Source: JBBAGC01 sp964491265
GTDB lineage: Bacteria; Spirochaetota; UBA4802; UBA5550
Assembly (NCBI GenBank): GCA_964491265.1
Contig: CAZBFP010000005.1
Span: 62,001 to 126,000, forward strand
Length of the DNA: 64,000 nt
Direction: 5' to 3'
Shown: one piece after another, positions 41,719 to 50,733 of the stretch
How the letters are laid out: every line of letters starts with the position of its first letter
How positions within the stretch are numbered: the first letter of the stretch is position 1
Program-made: the position numbers and the translations under genes
The notes under the pieces: generated by a model
What the model was told of the DNA's origin: nothing
Seen by the model: the letters and a program-made list of their open reading frames with translations, nothing else
Databases searched by the model: none

Positions 41719-43698
41719 ATGACTACTTTAAAAGATCTTTTTGCGGAACTGGAACAGGGGAGCTCAGACTCCGATGATAATTCTGTTGAAGTTTATGCTG
41801 ATTCTGTAAAACAGGCCCTTGATCTGGCCGCTGCAGAACTTAATATAGATGTGTCCTCTCTGGATTATGAAATAGTTGAAAAAGGCACCAGCGGTTTTTT
41901 CGGAATCGGCAGGCAGCCCTATAGGGTCATAGTTACACCGCTCAAACTCTCCAGTGATTCAATGAACCTTGATGAATTTGAAATGAAGCTGGGAGGCATT
42001 GCCTCTCCAGGTGTCTATTTAGATGAAGGCCGCGATGTGGACGGCTCATTTAAGATTCGTGTCACTAAATCGGGGGTATGGCTTACTGTTAATCCTTCCA
42101 AAGGGGCCGGATCCAGGGTTCAGGCTTCTGTTGTTGAAATGAGATGCCGTGAAATGAGGATGACTCAGTTTGATATGAAGGCGATTGAAAAGGGTGTTAA
42201 AAAAGCCGATGGTGAAAAGATTAAAATAGGGGATTGGGTGCCGAACATGAATTACGACGGCACCATGAGGGTTGAAGTTACAGAAGATGAGATGAAGGCT
42301 TTTGTCCATTTTAGTACTCCCAAGTATTGCGGGAGACATATGGATTATGAGGATGTTCTTGAAGGCCTTAGAAATTCAGGTGTTGTAGTAGGTATTAAAG
42401 AGGAAGAGATTAAAGCTTATCTCGAAGAAATGGATTATAAAAAACCGCTTCTTGGAGCATTGGGGCAATACCCGAGAAATGGTAATGATGCATATATAGA
42501 TTATAAAGTGCGGATTGATAAATCGGAAATTCACTTTGAAGAGGATGATTCGGGTAAAGTAGATTTTAAAAATCTTGAGCTTCTTGAGAATGTTGTTGCA
42601 GGGCAGCTCCTTGCGGTAAAGGTGCCGGCAGAAGAGGGTATTCCAGGAAGAACCATTACAAACAGGGTCCTCCCTGCCAAGTCGGGCAGAGATGTGGCAA
42701 TTAAACATGGTAAAGGTACAATCCTTTCAGAGGACGGGATTGAACTTACAGCTGAAATAAACGGGCAGGTGGTATACAAGCTCGGGCGGCTTACAGTTGA
42801 ACCTGTATTTATTGTAAACGGGGATGTTTCACTTGAAACCGGTAATATAGTATTTTTAGGGTCTGTAATTATTCAGGGGAGCGTGCAGGATAATTTTGAA
42901 GTTAAGGCTGCAGGAAATGTAGAGGTAAAGGGAACCGTACAGAAGGCATTTATCGAAGCAGAAGGGGATATAATAATACATCAGGGTATTTCCGGGAAAG
43001 ATGAAGCCAGAGTGGAGTCAACAGGCGGGTCTGTCTTTGCAAAATTCTGCCAGAATTGTAATGTAGTTGCTGAAAAGAATGTAGTCATTCCTGAAGGTAT
43101 TCTCCATTCCCATGTTGATGCAGGTGAAAAATTATACTCCATAGGTAGACGGGCAAGGATTGCCGGCGGAGTTATCAGGGCAGGTGATGAGGTTAATACC
43201 AGATTTCTCGGTGCAGAGGGTTCAACACGTACAGTAATAAGGGTAGGGGTAAATCCCAAGATTCTGCAGCAGATGGATGAGCTTACTAAAATTAAAGAAG
43301 AGGTTGAATCTGAGCTTACAACCATAAGGCTCGATATTAAAACTCTTACTACTCAAAAGCGGAATGCAGGTAAGCTCCCCCCTGAAAGGGAAAAGATGCT
43401 GTCAGATATTACAGCCAGGGAGGAAAAACTTACAGAGAGGTTTAATGAGGTTAATACAGAGCTTGAAGAGCTGAATTCATACATGGATATGCTTGAGCAT
43501 AAAGGGAAAATATGTGCGGAAAAGGTGGCATATCCCGGTGTTGAAATATATATTAAAGATAAGGATTTTAAAATAAGGGATAATTACAATCACGTCAAGT
43601 TTACGCTTGAAGGTGATGACATTCATATATCAGATTATGAGCCTCCTCAGTTTGTTGAAGGGAGTCAGCGCATTTCAACTCTGGTGAGGAGAAGATAG
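41719..43698 (+). CDS. FapA (DUF342) protein with N-terminal Jag_N domain
   Basis: About 659 residues. Residues about 15-55 form a Jag_N domain (KQALDLAAAELNIDVSSLDYEIVEKGTSGFFGI), as in the RNA-binding protein KhpB/Jag. The FapA region follows, with a right-handed beta-helix core of repeats (VKAAGNVEVKGTVQKAFIEAEGDIIIHQGISG) and a coiled coil (about 520-600). FapA-type proteins are linked to flagellar and polar processes. The ATG at 41719 is next to the fliA stop; a TTG at 41686 with AGGGG upstream would overlap fliA and add 11 residues. Confidence 0.88.
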   Translation: MTTLKDLFAELEQGSSDSDDNSVEVYADSVKQALDLAAAELNIDVSSLDYEIVEKGTSGFFGIGRQPYRVIVTPLKLSSDSMNLDEFEMKLGGIASPGVYLDEGRDVDGSFKIRVTKSGVWLTVNPSKGAGSRVQASVVEMRCREMRMTQFDMKAIEKGVKKADGEKIKIGDWVPNMNYDGTMRVEVTEDEMKAFVHFSTPKYCGRHMDYEDVLEGLRNSGVVVGIKEEEIKAYLEEMDYKKPLLGALGQYPRNGNDAYIDYKVRIDKSEIHFEEDDSGKVDFKNLELLENVVAGQLLAVKVPAEEGIPGRTITNRVLPAKSGRDVAIKHGKGTILSEDGIELTAEINGQVVYKLGRLTVEPVFIVNGDVSLETGNIVFLGSVIIQGSVQDNFEVKAAGNVEVKGTVQKAFIEAEGDIIIHQGISGKDEARVESTGGSVFAKFCQNCNVVAEKNVVIPEGILHSHVDAGEKLYSIGRRARIAGGVIRAGDEVNTRFLGAEGSTRTVIRVGVNPKILQQMDELTKIKEEVESELTTIRLDIKTLTTQKRNAGKLPPEREKMLSDITAREEKLTERFNEVNTELEELNSYMDMLEHKGKICAEKVAYPGVEIYIKDKDFKIRDNYNHVKFTLEGDDIHISDYEPPQFVEGSQRISTLVRRR

Positions 43699-43711
43699 AG
43701 GGGTATCCCCG

Positions 43712-44026
43712 ATGACAATAAAACCGATAGACATTCAGACAAATATGGCGCAAATGCTGGAGGTCGGGAAAGGTGAGCAGGCAAAACTTGGAGCCCTGGC
43801 GGAGCAGCAGCATGTACTGGGGAAAGAGGCAAAAGACAAGTCAAATCTTGCAGATGCCAGACTGGAAGAACTAGAAGAGGGCGAAAAAACCGCAATAAGA
43901 GATGAAGATAAAAAAAAAGACCATCGCAGTGCTCACGGGGGGAAAGAGAATGGTGAAGAGGAGAGAACACCTTCAGAGAAGATGAAAGATGATAAAATGG
44001 GGCGAATAATTGATGTTTTTAAATAG
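43712..44026 (+). CDS. Charged coiled-coil protein downstream of fapA
   Basis: A 104-residue, highly charged, probably helical protein beginning MTIKPIDIQTNMAQMLEVGK, with long Glu/Lys runs and no membrane segment. SD GAGGGG precedes the ATG, 13 bp after the fapA stop. No family is recognised. A small charged protein in this position near fapA is a pattern I associate with spirochaetes, but this is from memory only. Confidence 0.65.
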   Translation: MTIKPIDIQTNMAQMLEVGKGEQAKLGALAEQQHVLGKEAKDKSNLADARLEELEEGEKTAIRDEDKKKDHRSAHGGKENGEEERTPSEKMKDDKMGRIIDVFK

Positions 44027-44100
44027 AATAAGCATCATTTTATAGTAATAATTGTAGATCTAATAATTGATGAGACATAATAAAAGGGAATAATATGGAT

Positions 44101-44220
44101 TAGTAATTATTCCAAAAGATGTTTTTTAGTGTAATAATGATGTTTTCCATATTCCCGCCGCCCAGGGTGCGGGAATATTAGAGCATTTTATTTCAAATAA
44201 AAGTTAAGGAATTAACACTG
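44101..44220. repeat. Dispersed palindromic element A, copy A3
   Basis: A 120-bp copy filling most of the 197-bp gap 44027-44223. The ends are TAGTAATTATTCC and AAGGAATTAACACTG, and the centre hairpin has partly decayed (CATATTCCCGCCGCCC / GTGCGGGAATATT). It ends 3 bp before the ATG at 44224, so its AAGGA may act as that gene's ribosome binding site. Confidence 0.85.
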
Positions 44221-44223
44221 ATT

Positions 44224-44952
44224 ATGGACATTTTTTTTATGATTCTGTTTAATCTTTTTACCGGCTCGGTAATATACCTGATTCTAAGTCTCAAAATTGA
44301 GAGGACTTCCTCAACCTTTCAGGAGAAACGGCTTAAGCGTGAGATGAACGAAATTATGACTGAGTTTAATGCTGCAGCTGAAAGGAATATCACTATTCTT
44401 GAAAATAGAATTGCTGTAATAAAAAAGCTGGCTGGTGAAAAGGGGATAATTAAAAAACTTGATTATACTGTGAGTGATGATATATTTAAAAACGATGGTT
44501 CTCCCGGACCGGGTGATTCTTCCATAAATGAAGAAAAGGCGAAGGTTGAGAATAAAGAGGAAGTTTCTGTCGAAAAAAAGAGCCCATCCCCGGGTTCCGG
44601 CGACAGCAGCTTTTTCATGAACCTGATTGATAAAATACCTTTTGCTAAAAAAGGTCTTGAAATCGCAGGGGGGCAGGTATATAAATCGTTGCAGGAAGAA
44701 TCATCAGATAATTTCAGTATTGAAAAAGAACTGGTTAGAGGCGGAGTTTTAGATCTGAAAATTGATGATGATATTATGCCTCACATAATGGCTGAGGAGG
44801 CGGAAAATATTGAAGAGCTTTTCCTGTATTCTGATGACAAGTATAGTCTCATCAATAGTCTTCATGTTAAAGGGCACAGCATTGAAGATCTTTCCAGGTA
44901 TTCGGGGATTCCAGCTGGTGAAGTGAAACTGATAATCAGTCTTAACAGTTGA
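44224..44952 (+). CDS. Membrane-anchored protein with helix-turn-helix-like C-terminus
   Basis: A 242-residue protein. It has one N-terminal helix (about 3-21), a long coiled coil (about 28-85), a variable linker, and a C-terminal block SLHVKGHSIEDLSRYSGIPAGEVKLIIS. That layout resembles DUF6115-like proteins found near flagellar/fapA genes in other phyla. The only SD candidate is the AAGGA contributed by element A3. Function is unknown; the C-terminal fold suggests a protein or DNA contact. Confidence 0.7.
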   Translation: MDIFFMILFNLFTGSVIYLILSLKIERTSSTFQEKRLKREMNEIMTEFNAAAERNITILENRIAVIKKLAGEKGIIKKLDYTVSDDIFKNDGSPGPGDSSINEEKAKVENKEEVSVEKKSPSPGSGDSSFFMNLIDKIPFAKKGLEIAGGQVYKSLQEESSDNFSIEKELVRGGVLDLKIDDDIMPHIMAEEAENIEELFLYSDDKYSLINSLHVKGHSIEDLSRYSGIPAGEVKLIISLNS

Positions 44953-45022
44953 TTTCCATAGATTTACGGCTCATTCCGGTAAGAGTGTAATGTTATCTGT
45001 TTCTGCATCTACCGGATTCAGT

Positions 45023-45268
45023 CCCCTGTCTACCCCGGGAGTACTTCTTCGCTGTGCTTACTTCGACGAGCTCAGTACAGGCAGAGGGCGCCCTAAAGGG
45101 GGCACGTAATAAGGAAGACTTGAGTAGGTTGCGAAATCAAAGTATTGAAACATCCGTTTATATTGTTGAGTTTGTAAAAGATTTGCGAAACAATGTAACG
45201 GGAATAGTTATGAAATTAAAATTATCAGAGTGATATTAGATTAACTCGTGCTCTCTTCAGGGGGCAGA
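45023..45268. repeat. Dispersed element B, copy 2
   Basis: It lies in the 335-bp gap before cheR. It starts CCCCTGTCTACCCCGGGAG and ends near TTCAGGGGGCAG, a decayed version of the GGGGGACAGGGGG end. The long internal part (ATCAAAGTATTGAAA..., TTGTTGAGTTTGTAAAAGAT) is clearly homologous to 60300-60430. The start also has a GCGCCCTAAAGGGGGC hairpin arm. Confidence 0.8.
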
Positions 45269-45287
45269 TGGAAAGGGTAAGCTGAAT

Positions 45288-46139
45288 ATGGAACTAAACA
45301 TTAAACGTTTAACTGAAGATGAATTTAAAAAATTTGCATTACTTATTTATGAAGAAAGTGGAATTTATATGAAGGACAGTAAAATTACTTTACTCTCCAA
45401 CAGGCTCAGGAAAAGATTGAATGCCCTTTCAATGTCGGAGTTTATTGATTATTATAATTATCTGCACAAGCTTACTGGTGAAGCAAAAAAAAAGGAATAT
45501 GAGGAACTCCTCGATGTTGTATCAACTAATGAAACATATTTTTTCAGAAATGAAAGACAATTCGAAGCACTTTCAGATTTCTGCCTCCCTGAAATAGCAA
45601 AAACAAAGAAGAATAAAAAGCTGAGAATATGGAGTGCAGCCTGCTCCACTGGTGAGGAACCTTATACTATTGCAGTATGTGTAATGGAGAATATGAAGCA
45701 TCTTGCAGGATGGAATATCGAAATTATTGCAACTGATATTGCACCGTCAGTACTTGAGTTTGCTAAAGACGGTTTTTATTCAGGGAGAAGAATTGAAAAG
45801 GTCCCTCCTGAGCTGCTGAAAAAATATTTCACAATTGAAGATAAGGAAAAGGGTGTTTACAGGGTTAATGATGATCTTAAGAAAATGGTAAACTTTTATT
45901 ACCTCAATTTTTTTAAAAATCCTTTCCCTAAGGATATTGATATTATATTCTGCAGAAATGTAATGATATATTTTGATAAAATTCACCAGAAAAAACTGGT
46001 ATCCGGATTCTACGATTCTATAGTTGATGACGGCTATCTCTTTATCGGTCATTCCGAAACACTTCATTCTATTTCCGAGGATTTTCTCTATAAAAAAATT
46101 CTGGAATCCCCTATATATATTCCCAGGCCCAGGAGCTGA
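45288..46139 (+). CDS. cheR: Chemotaxis methyltransferase CheR
   Basis: A 283-residue S-adenosyl-methionine-dependent enzyme that methylates glutamates of chemoreceptors. It has an N-terminal helical domain (LTEDEFKKFALLIYEESGIYM) and an alpha/beta catalytic domain with TNETYFFRNERQF, IWSAACSTGEEPYTIA, ATDIAPSVLEFAK and FCRNVMIYFD. All expected motifs are intact. It starts a cluster with cheD. Confidence 0.96.
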   Translation: MELNIKRLTEDEFKKFALLIYEESGIYMKDSKITLLSNRLRKRLNALSMSEFIDYYNYLHKLTGEAKKKEYEELLDVVSTNETYFFRNERQFEALSDFCLPEIAKTKKNKKLRIWSAACSTGEEPYTIAVCVMENMKHLAGWNIEIIATDIAPSVLEFAKDGFYSGRRIEKVPPELLKKYFTIEDKEKGVYRVNDDLKKMVNFYYLNFFKNPFPKDIDIIFCRNVMIYFDKIHQKKLVSGFYDSIVDDGYLFIGHSETLHSISEDFLYKKILESPIYIPRPRS

Positions 46140-46141
46140 AA

Positions 46142-46621
46142 ATGTCTTTTGAACTAATTAATGTGGGGATAGCAGATATGAAAATATCCGTGTCCCCCAA
46201 TATTCTTCGCACAATACTTGGTTCATGTGTTGGTATATGCATCTACGATAAGAGTAAAAAAATAGGGGGCATGTCTCATATTATGCTCCCATCATCAAAG
46301 AAGCCTACAGGGAATATGAAAAAATATTCAGAATCAGCGATCCCTTTGATGATAGACGAGTTGATAGAAGCTGGTGCATCAAAGCACAATATGATTGCAA
46401 AAATTGCCGGCGGAGCAACCATGTTTAAACATCTTGAAACCAGCATGATGGGTGAAATAGGGGTAAATAATATTAAAAGCGTAAAAGAAATTCTTTCGAA
46501 AAATAATATCGAAATAATTGCTGAAGATGTTGGTGCAGATTACGGCAGGACTATTGATTTTTATCTGGAAACCGGTGAGCTGAGAATTAAAACAATTGGT
46601 AAGGAAATAATAATATTATAG
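46142..46621 (+). CDS. cheD: Chemoreceptor deamidase CheD
   Basis: A 159-residue protein. The catalytic cysteine lies in LGSCVGICIYD (near residue 30), with the partner histidine in IGGMSHIMLP (near 47) and the threonine in KIAGGATMF. CheD deamidates glutamine residues of chemoreceptors and can bind CheC-type phosphatases; the FliY here carries a CheC-like motif. It follows cheR by 2 bp. Confidence 0.94.
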   Translation: MSFELINVGIADMKISVSPNILRTILGSCVGICIYDKSKKIGGMSHIMLPSSKKPTGNMKKYSESAIPLMIDELIEAGASKHNMIAKIAGGATMFKHLETSMMGEIGVNNIKSVKEILSKNNIEIIAEDVGADYGRTIDFYLETGELRIKTIGKEIIIL

Positions 46622-46630
46622 GAATATTTT

Positions 46631-47497
46631 ATGGAAAGTATGACAGGCTATGCATTTATCGAAGCAAGTACAGATCAGTTCTCTTATTCAGTGGAGATTA
46701 AATCATTAAATTCAAAATATCTTGAGGTTTATGTAAATCTGCCGAAAATTCTCCGGAATTATGAGAATGAATATATAACTATATTAAAAAAGAATTTTAA
46801 CCGTGGTAAAATTGAGCTTAATATTGATATTTTCGACTGGAGTAATGTAAAGCCTGTTGCCCTTAATAAAGAGCTGATTACAAAATATTATAATGAGCTG
46901 AAAGACCTGCATAAAAAACTTAAAATTCAGGATCCACTGAGGTTTGAATCGATATTATCCCTTGAAGGTATTACACAGAGGGAGCGCTCAAATTTATCTG
47001 CAAAATCGTCCAAAGATATTCTGAAAAATATAGGGGTTGTGATTAAAAAAACCGGGGATATGAGAAAAAAAGAAGGGGCTGTAACAAAAAAGGATATTCT
47101 CCAGTCTCTGGAACAGATTACAAAGGATACTTCTGTAATAAAATCATTATCCGGTAATATCATTAAAGATAAGAAAGATAGTCTTAAAAAAAAGCTCCTC
47201 ACTATTACTGACGGGGCTATTGATAATACAAGAATATATTCGGAAATAGCAATATTAGCAGATAAACTTGATATCAATGAAGAGCTTGTCCGCCTTGGTG
47301 ATCATCTGAAAAAATTTAAATCAACCATGAATGAAAAGGACCAGATGGGGAGAAAACTCGACTTTATCTCTCAGGAACTTTTCAGGGAGATTAATACTAT
47401 TGCGTCAAAGTCCAATAGTTCGGAGATATCCCACCTGGTTGTTAATGTGAAAAACCATATTGATAGAGTAAGAGAACAGTGCAGAAATATTGTCTGA
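46631..47497 (+). CDS. YicC family endoribonuclease
   Basis: A 288-residue protein with MESMTGYAFIEASTDQF at the start and the C-terminal DUF1732 block (MGRKLDFISQELFREINTIASKSNSSEISHLVVNVK). YicC-type proteins are ribonucleases involved in small-RNA and mRNA turnover. The order yicC-remA-gmk-rpoZ is widely conserved and supports the call. Confidence 0.93.
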   Translation: MESMTGYAFIEASTDQFSYSVEIKSLNSKYLEVYVNLPKILRNYENEYITILKKNFNRGKIELNIDIFDWSNVKPVALNKELITKYYNELKDLHKKLKIQDPLRFESILSLEGITQRERSNLSAKSSKDILKNIGVVIKKTGDMRKKEGAVTKKDILQSLEQITKDTSVIKSLSGNIIKDKKDSLKKKLLTITDGAIDNTRIYSEIAILADKLDINEELVRLGDHLKKFKSTMNEKDQMGRKLDFISQELFREINTIASKSNSSEISHLVVNVKNHIDRVREQCRNIV

Positions 47498-47553
47498 AGA
47501 CTATCGAAAATCAACTTGACAATATACATTAATGGAAGCTTATTGAAAATATT

Positions 47554-47805
47554 ATGAAAACTTCTTTATTAAACATAGGATTCGGCAATGCTGTTGTTGC
47601 CGAAAGGGTTATTGCAGTAATTACCCCCTCATCTGCTTCAGGGAAACGTCTTCGCGAGGAGGCGAAAGAGAATAATCGTCTCATTGATGCAACTCATGGC
47701 AGAAAAACCCGTTCCATAATTATAATGGACAGCAGTCACATTATTCTTTCTGCTATGCAGCCTGAAACATTGGGGAACCGATTGTCCACTAATACGGAAA
47801 GTTGA
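47554..47805 (+). CDS. remA: RemA/DUF370 family protein
   Basis: An 83-residue protein beginning MKTSLLNIGFGNAVVAERVIAVITP, with the family block EAKENNRLIDATHGRKTRSIIIMDSSHIILSAMQPETL. RemA of Bacillus is a ring-forming DNA-binding activator of matrix genes. In other phyla DUF370 proteins sit, as here, just before gmk with unknown targets. No SD is visible before the ATG. TTGACA at 47516-47521 may be part of a promoter in the 56-bp gap after yicC. Confidence 0.88.
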   Translation: MKTSLLNIGFGNAVVAERVIAVITPSSASGKRLREEAKENNRLIDATHGRKTRSIIIMDSSHIILSAMQPETLGNRLSTNTES

Positions 47806-47808
47806 AAA

Positions 47809-48423
47809 ATGGTATTTGTTATTTCAGCGCCGTCCGGAGCAGGCAAAACTACCCTTATTAACCGGCTGCTTAAGAGCGAAAAACGGTTTATGTTTTCTGT
47901 CTCTACAACCACACGGGGTATGAGGGGGGGGGAGATAGACGGTGTTGACTATAATTTCGTAAGTAGAGAGAAGTTTCTTGAAATGCTCAGGAATGATGAA
48001 TTTCTTGAGTGGGCAGAGGTTTACGGAAATTATTATGGAACAACGATAAAAGAGATTGACAGGATCAAAAAATCGGGTAGATTTCCACTTTTTGATGTTG
48101 ATATTCAGGGGAGCAGATCATTAAGAGGGAAGCTTCCTGAAGCAGTTTTTGTTTTTATCATACCCCCCTCCCCGGAAGTTCTTAGGAGCAGGCTTGAAGG
48201 GAGGCAGACAGACACCAGGGAACAGATAGAACTCCGGTTAAAAACCGCTGAAGAGGAGATTTCTGAATACAGGTATTTTGATTATGTGATAATAAATAAG
48301 AATCTGGATAAAGCCTTTGCAAGGCTTGAGGCAATTGCAGCAGCTGAACAGTGTAAAATGAAAAATGTTGAAAATGAAATAGAGGAAATTCTGGAGGAAT
48401 TTAATGATTATACCACTCGATAA
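47809..48423 (+). CDS. gmk: Guanylate kinase
   Basis: A 204-residue nucleotide kinase converting GMP to GDP. P-loop is SAPSGAGKTTLINRLL; the GMP-binding block is SVSTTTRGMRGGEIDGVDYNF, followed by EFLEWAEVYGNYYGT and LFDVDIQGSRSL. It overlaps rpoZ by 20 bp. All family residues are intact. Confidence 0.97.
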   Translation: MVFVISAPSGAGKTTLINRLLKSEKRFMFSVSTTTRGMRGGEIDGVDYNFVSREKFLEMLRNDEFLEWAEVYGNYYGTTIKEIDRIKKSGRFPLFDVDIQGSRSLRGKLPEAVFVFIIPPSPEVLRSRLEGRQTDTREQIELRLKTAEEEISEYRYFDYVIINKNLDKAFARLEAIAAAEQCKMKNVENEIEEILEEFNDYTTR

Positions 48424-48604
48424 ACTGCTTTTTTATAATGCAAATAAATATGTTTTTACAAAAGCAGCTATGAATTCAGTAGATAAAGTAGCAAATATTA
48501 GAAATTACCCGGAAAGAGACACAAACTGGAAAGTAGTTCCAAATATATTGAAAATACTTCTCAATGAAGAAATTACTTTTATTAATCATGAACAGAGTGA
48601 ATAA
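48404..48604 (+). CDS. rpoZ: RNA polymerase omega subunit
   Basis: A 66-residue protein with IPLDKLLFYNANKYVFTKAAMNSVDKVANI, where the AMNSVDKVANI block corresponds to the omega signature, and a C-terminal acidic tail. Its position overlapping the end of gmk is the classic gmk-rpoZ arrangement. It assists folding of the beta-prime subunit. Confidence 0.88.
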   Translation: MIIPLDKLLFYNANKYVFTKAAMNSVDKVANIRNYPERDTNWKVVPNILKILLNEEITFINHEQSE

Positions 48605-48617
48605 CCGGAGTTAGCAG

Positions 48618-49520
48618 ATTAAGGCAGCAGTCATACTTGGTCCCACAGCAGCAGGTAAAACAGAAATATCTTTGAATGTTGCTGGTGAAGGATTTGAAAT
48701 TATTTCTGTCGATTCAGTGCAGGTATATAGACTGCTTGATATCGGGAGCGGAAAACCTGATCAGGAGCAGTTGCAGAGGATAAGGCATTATTTGATTGAT
48801 ATAGTTGACCCTGATTATCGATTTACCGCGGGTGATTTTGTACGAATGGCCCGGGAAGCTGCTGTGGAAATCAGCAGTAAGGGGAAAATCCCTCTTTTTG
48901 TAGGGGGGACGGGACTATATCTTGATTCATTTTTTAAGGGATTGTCTCATATTCCCCCTGTTGAAAATTCTGTCAGGCTGAAGCTGTATGAAGAGATGGA
49001 GGAGAGGGGTTTAATCGCACTTCATAGGGAACTTATGGAGGTAGATCCTGAGTTTGCAGAAAAAGTTCACCCTAATGACCCTCAGCGGATAATACGCGGT
49101 CTTGAGGTCTATAGAGAAACCGGCCGAAGTTTATCCTGTTTTTATAAAAGCAGGGAAGGGGCTGAAAGTGAGCAGACTCTTTATATCGGGATATCACCTG
49201 AAAAAAGTGAACTTCACAGGAGAATCGAATTAAGGGTCGACAGCATGATGGAAAAAGGTTTTGTTGATGAGGTTGTGAAGTTACGTGGTATGGGATATAC
49301 CCCGGATCTCCCTTCAATGAAATCAATCGGATATGCGGAAGTTGGTGAATATCTGGATAAAATAATCACTTATAATGAGTCTGTTGAAAAAATAAAAAGT
49401 ATGACAAAAAAATTTGCAAAAAGGCAGATAACCTGGTTTAAGCGAAATAAAAAAATAGTATGGTTTAATCCGGAAGATGAAAAAAAAATTACAAAAGAGA
49501 TAGAAAACTGGTTAAATTAA
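48618..49520 (+). CDS. miaA: tRNA dimethylallyltransferase MiaA, apparently with an ATT start
   Basis: About 300 residues. The P-loop ILGPTAAGKTEISL requires translation to begin upstream of the TTG at 48672. Reading back, the frame is AAG, then ATT (48618), CAG, then a TAG stop (48612), with no ATG, GTG or TTG in between. GGAG (48607-48610) lies 7 bp before the ATT, so ATT is the likely start. Further motifs are ISVDSVQVYRLLDIGSGKP, VGGTGLYLDS and SIGYAEVGEYL. MiaA adds an isopentenyl group to A37 of UNN-decoding tRNAs. hfq follows, as in many genomes. Confidence 0.93.
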   Translation: MKAAVILGPTAAGKTEISLNVAGEGFEIISVDSVQVYRLLDIGSGKPDQEQLQRIRHYLIDIVDPDYRFTAGDFVRMAREAAVEISSKGKIPLFVGGTGLYLDSFFKGLSHIPPVENSVRLKLYEEMEERGLIALHRELMEVDPEFAEKVHPNDPQRIIRGLEVYRETGRSLSCFYKSREGAESEQTLYIGISPEKSELHRRIELRVDSMMEKGFVDEVVKLRGMGYTPDLPSMKSIGYAEVGEYLDKIITYNESVEKIKSMTKKFAKRQITWFKRNKKIVWFNPEDEKKITKEIENWLN

Positions 49521-49538
49521 TAATGAGGGGTTTGTGTT

Positions 49539-49775
49539 ATGGGTAAGCAGGTAGGGAATTTACAGGATATTTTTTTAAATGCTACAAGAAAAAACAAAAT
49601 TGAGATTACTCTTTTCCTTATGAATGGTGTTCCAATTAAGGGAAGAGTATTGAGTTTTGACAACTTTACAATATTGATCGAGGTTGATAAAAAGCAGAAT
49701 CTGATTTATAAGCATGCAATATCAACAATGGTGCCGAGTAAACTAATCGCTTTCAGGGATGAAGAGGAAGCTTAA
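49539..49775 (+). CDS. hfq: RNA chaperone Hfq
   Basis: A 78-residue Sm-like protein. Sm1 is QDIFLNATRKNKIEITLFLMNGVPIKGRVLSFDNFTI and Sm2 is LIYKHAISTMVPSK (YKHA being the family motif). It forms a hexameric ring that pairs small RNAs with mRNAs. SD AGGGG lies before the ATG. The miaA-hfq pair is conserved. Confidence 0.96.
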   Translation: MGKQVGNLQDIFLNATRKNKIEITLFLMNGVPIKGRVLSFDNFTILIEVDKKQNLIYKHAISTMVPSKLIAFRDEEEA

Positions 49776-49792
49776 ACAGGATCGGGTGCATT

Positions 49793-50686
49793 ATGATAAG
49801 TCTGATTAAAACAGTCTTGAGGATAATTTTTATATCTGCATTAATTTATGCGGCACTCTTTTCAATTTATAAAGTTGAGGAAAATCAGCTTGGTATTGTA
49901 AAAGAGGTTAATAGTGGACGAACTATTTATTCTTTCAGTAATGATGTTAATTTCATCAGGCATGGACTTCTCCCCTGGATTTACAGGGTTGAAACTATCC
50001 CTGTTTCAGGTACAGCTTTAATAGAGGTTGAAATACCGGTAGCTCAGGGGAATGTAGATCCCGGGTCGATTATGCTTTTGAAAATACCCCTTGAGGTTGT
50101 CTATAAGATTGACAGAGAAAGCCCCCCTGAACCAGATTTTTTTAATGGTGATGATGCCCGGGATCAGTTTCTTTTGAAGCGTGCTTCTCTTACAGGCCGT
50201 GGTGTATTGAAGAGATATCTTGAGCCTGTTTATAACAGAAGCGGAATCTCCAGAGATGAGAATTCTATTATTGATGCCATTTCTTCCGAACTTGAGAAGA
50301 ATCTTGCCGTATCAGGGCTGATTGCTGAATCAGTGAAGGGTGCCGGCTCTATATTCCTCCCTTCCATAAATCTTTACCGTGAAAGGCTTCAGAGAGATGC
50401 TGAAATGCGGGCAATTGCTTTTGAAAACAAGAAGCAGGAAATTCAACTTAAGAATAAAATGGACAAGGAACGTTTATCTACTGATGCTTATTATGATAAT
50501 CTCGCCAGAATGGCCGGTATTATCAAAGATAATCCTGAAATTTTGAAGTATATTTATATTGACAAAATAGCGGGTAATATAAAAGTTATAGTTTCATCGG
50601 AAAAATCGGGTATCCCGGTAATCTTCGGACAGGATCAGGCTATTAATGAACCTGATTTGAAAAAAGAGATTGATAACCTCAGGTGA
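49793..50686 (+). CDS. SPFH/prohibitin-like membrane protein
   Basis: A 297-residue protein. It has one N-terminal transmembrane helix (about 8-26) and then VEENQLGIVKEVNSGRTIY, the opening of an SPFH/Band 7 domain. A helical region (about 205-245, KKQEIQLKNKMDKERL) and a short tail follow. The place after hfq recalls hfq-hflX-hflK-hflC in proteobacteria, where HflKC forms a cage around FtsH, but sequence similarity to HflK/HflC is loose. A membrane-scaffold role is inferred. Confidence 0.7.
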   Translation: MISLIKTVLRIIFISALIYAALFSIYKVEENQLGIVKEVNSGRTIYSFSNDVNFIRHGLLPWIYRVETIPVSGTALIEVEIPVAQGNVDPGSIMLLKIPLEVVYKIDRESPPEPDFFNGDDARDQFLLKRASLTGRGVLKRYLEPVYNRSGISRDENSIIDAISSELEKNLAVSGLIAESVKGAGSIFLPSINLYRERLQRDAEMRAIAFENKKQEIQLKNKMDKERLSTDAYYDNLARMAGIIKDNPEILKYIYIDKIAGNIKVIVSSEKSGIPVIFGQDQAINEPDLKKEIDNLR

Positions 50687-50733
50687 AGCGAATTGAAGAA
50701 ATTTTTCAGTAATTAATAATAAGGAGTTATTTT

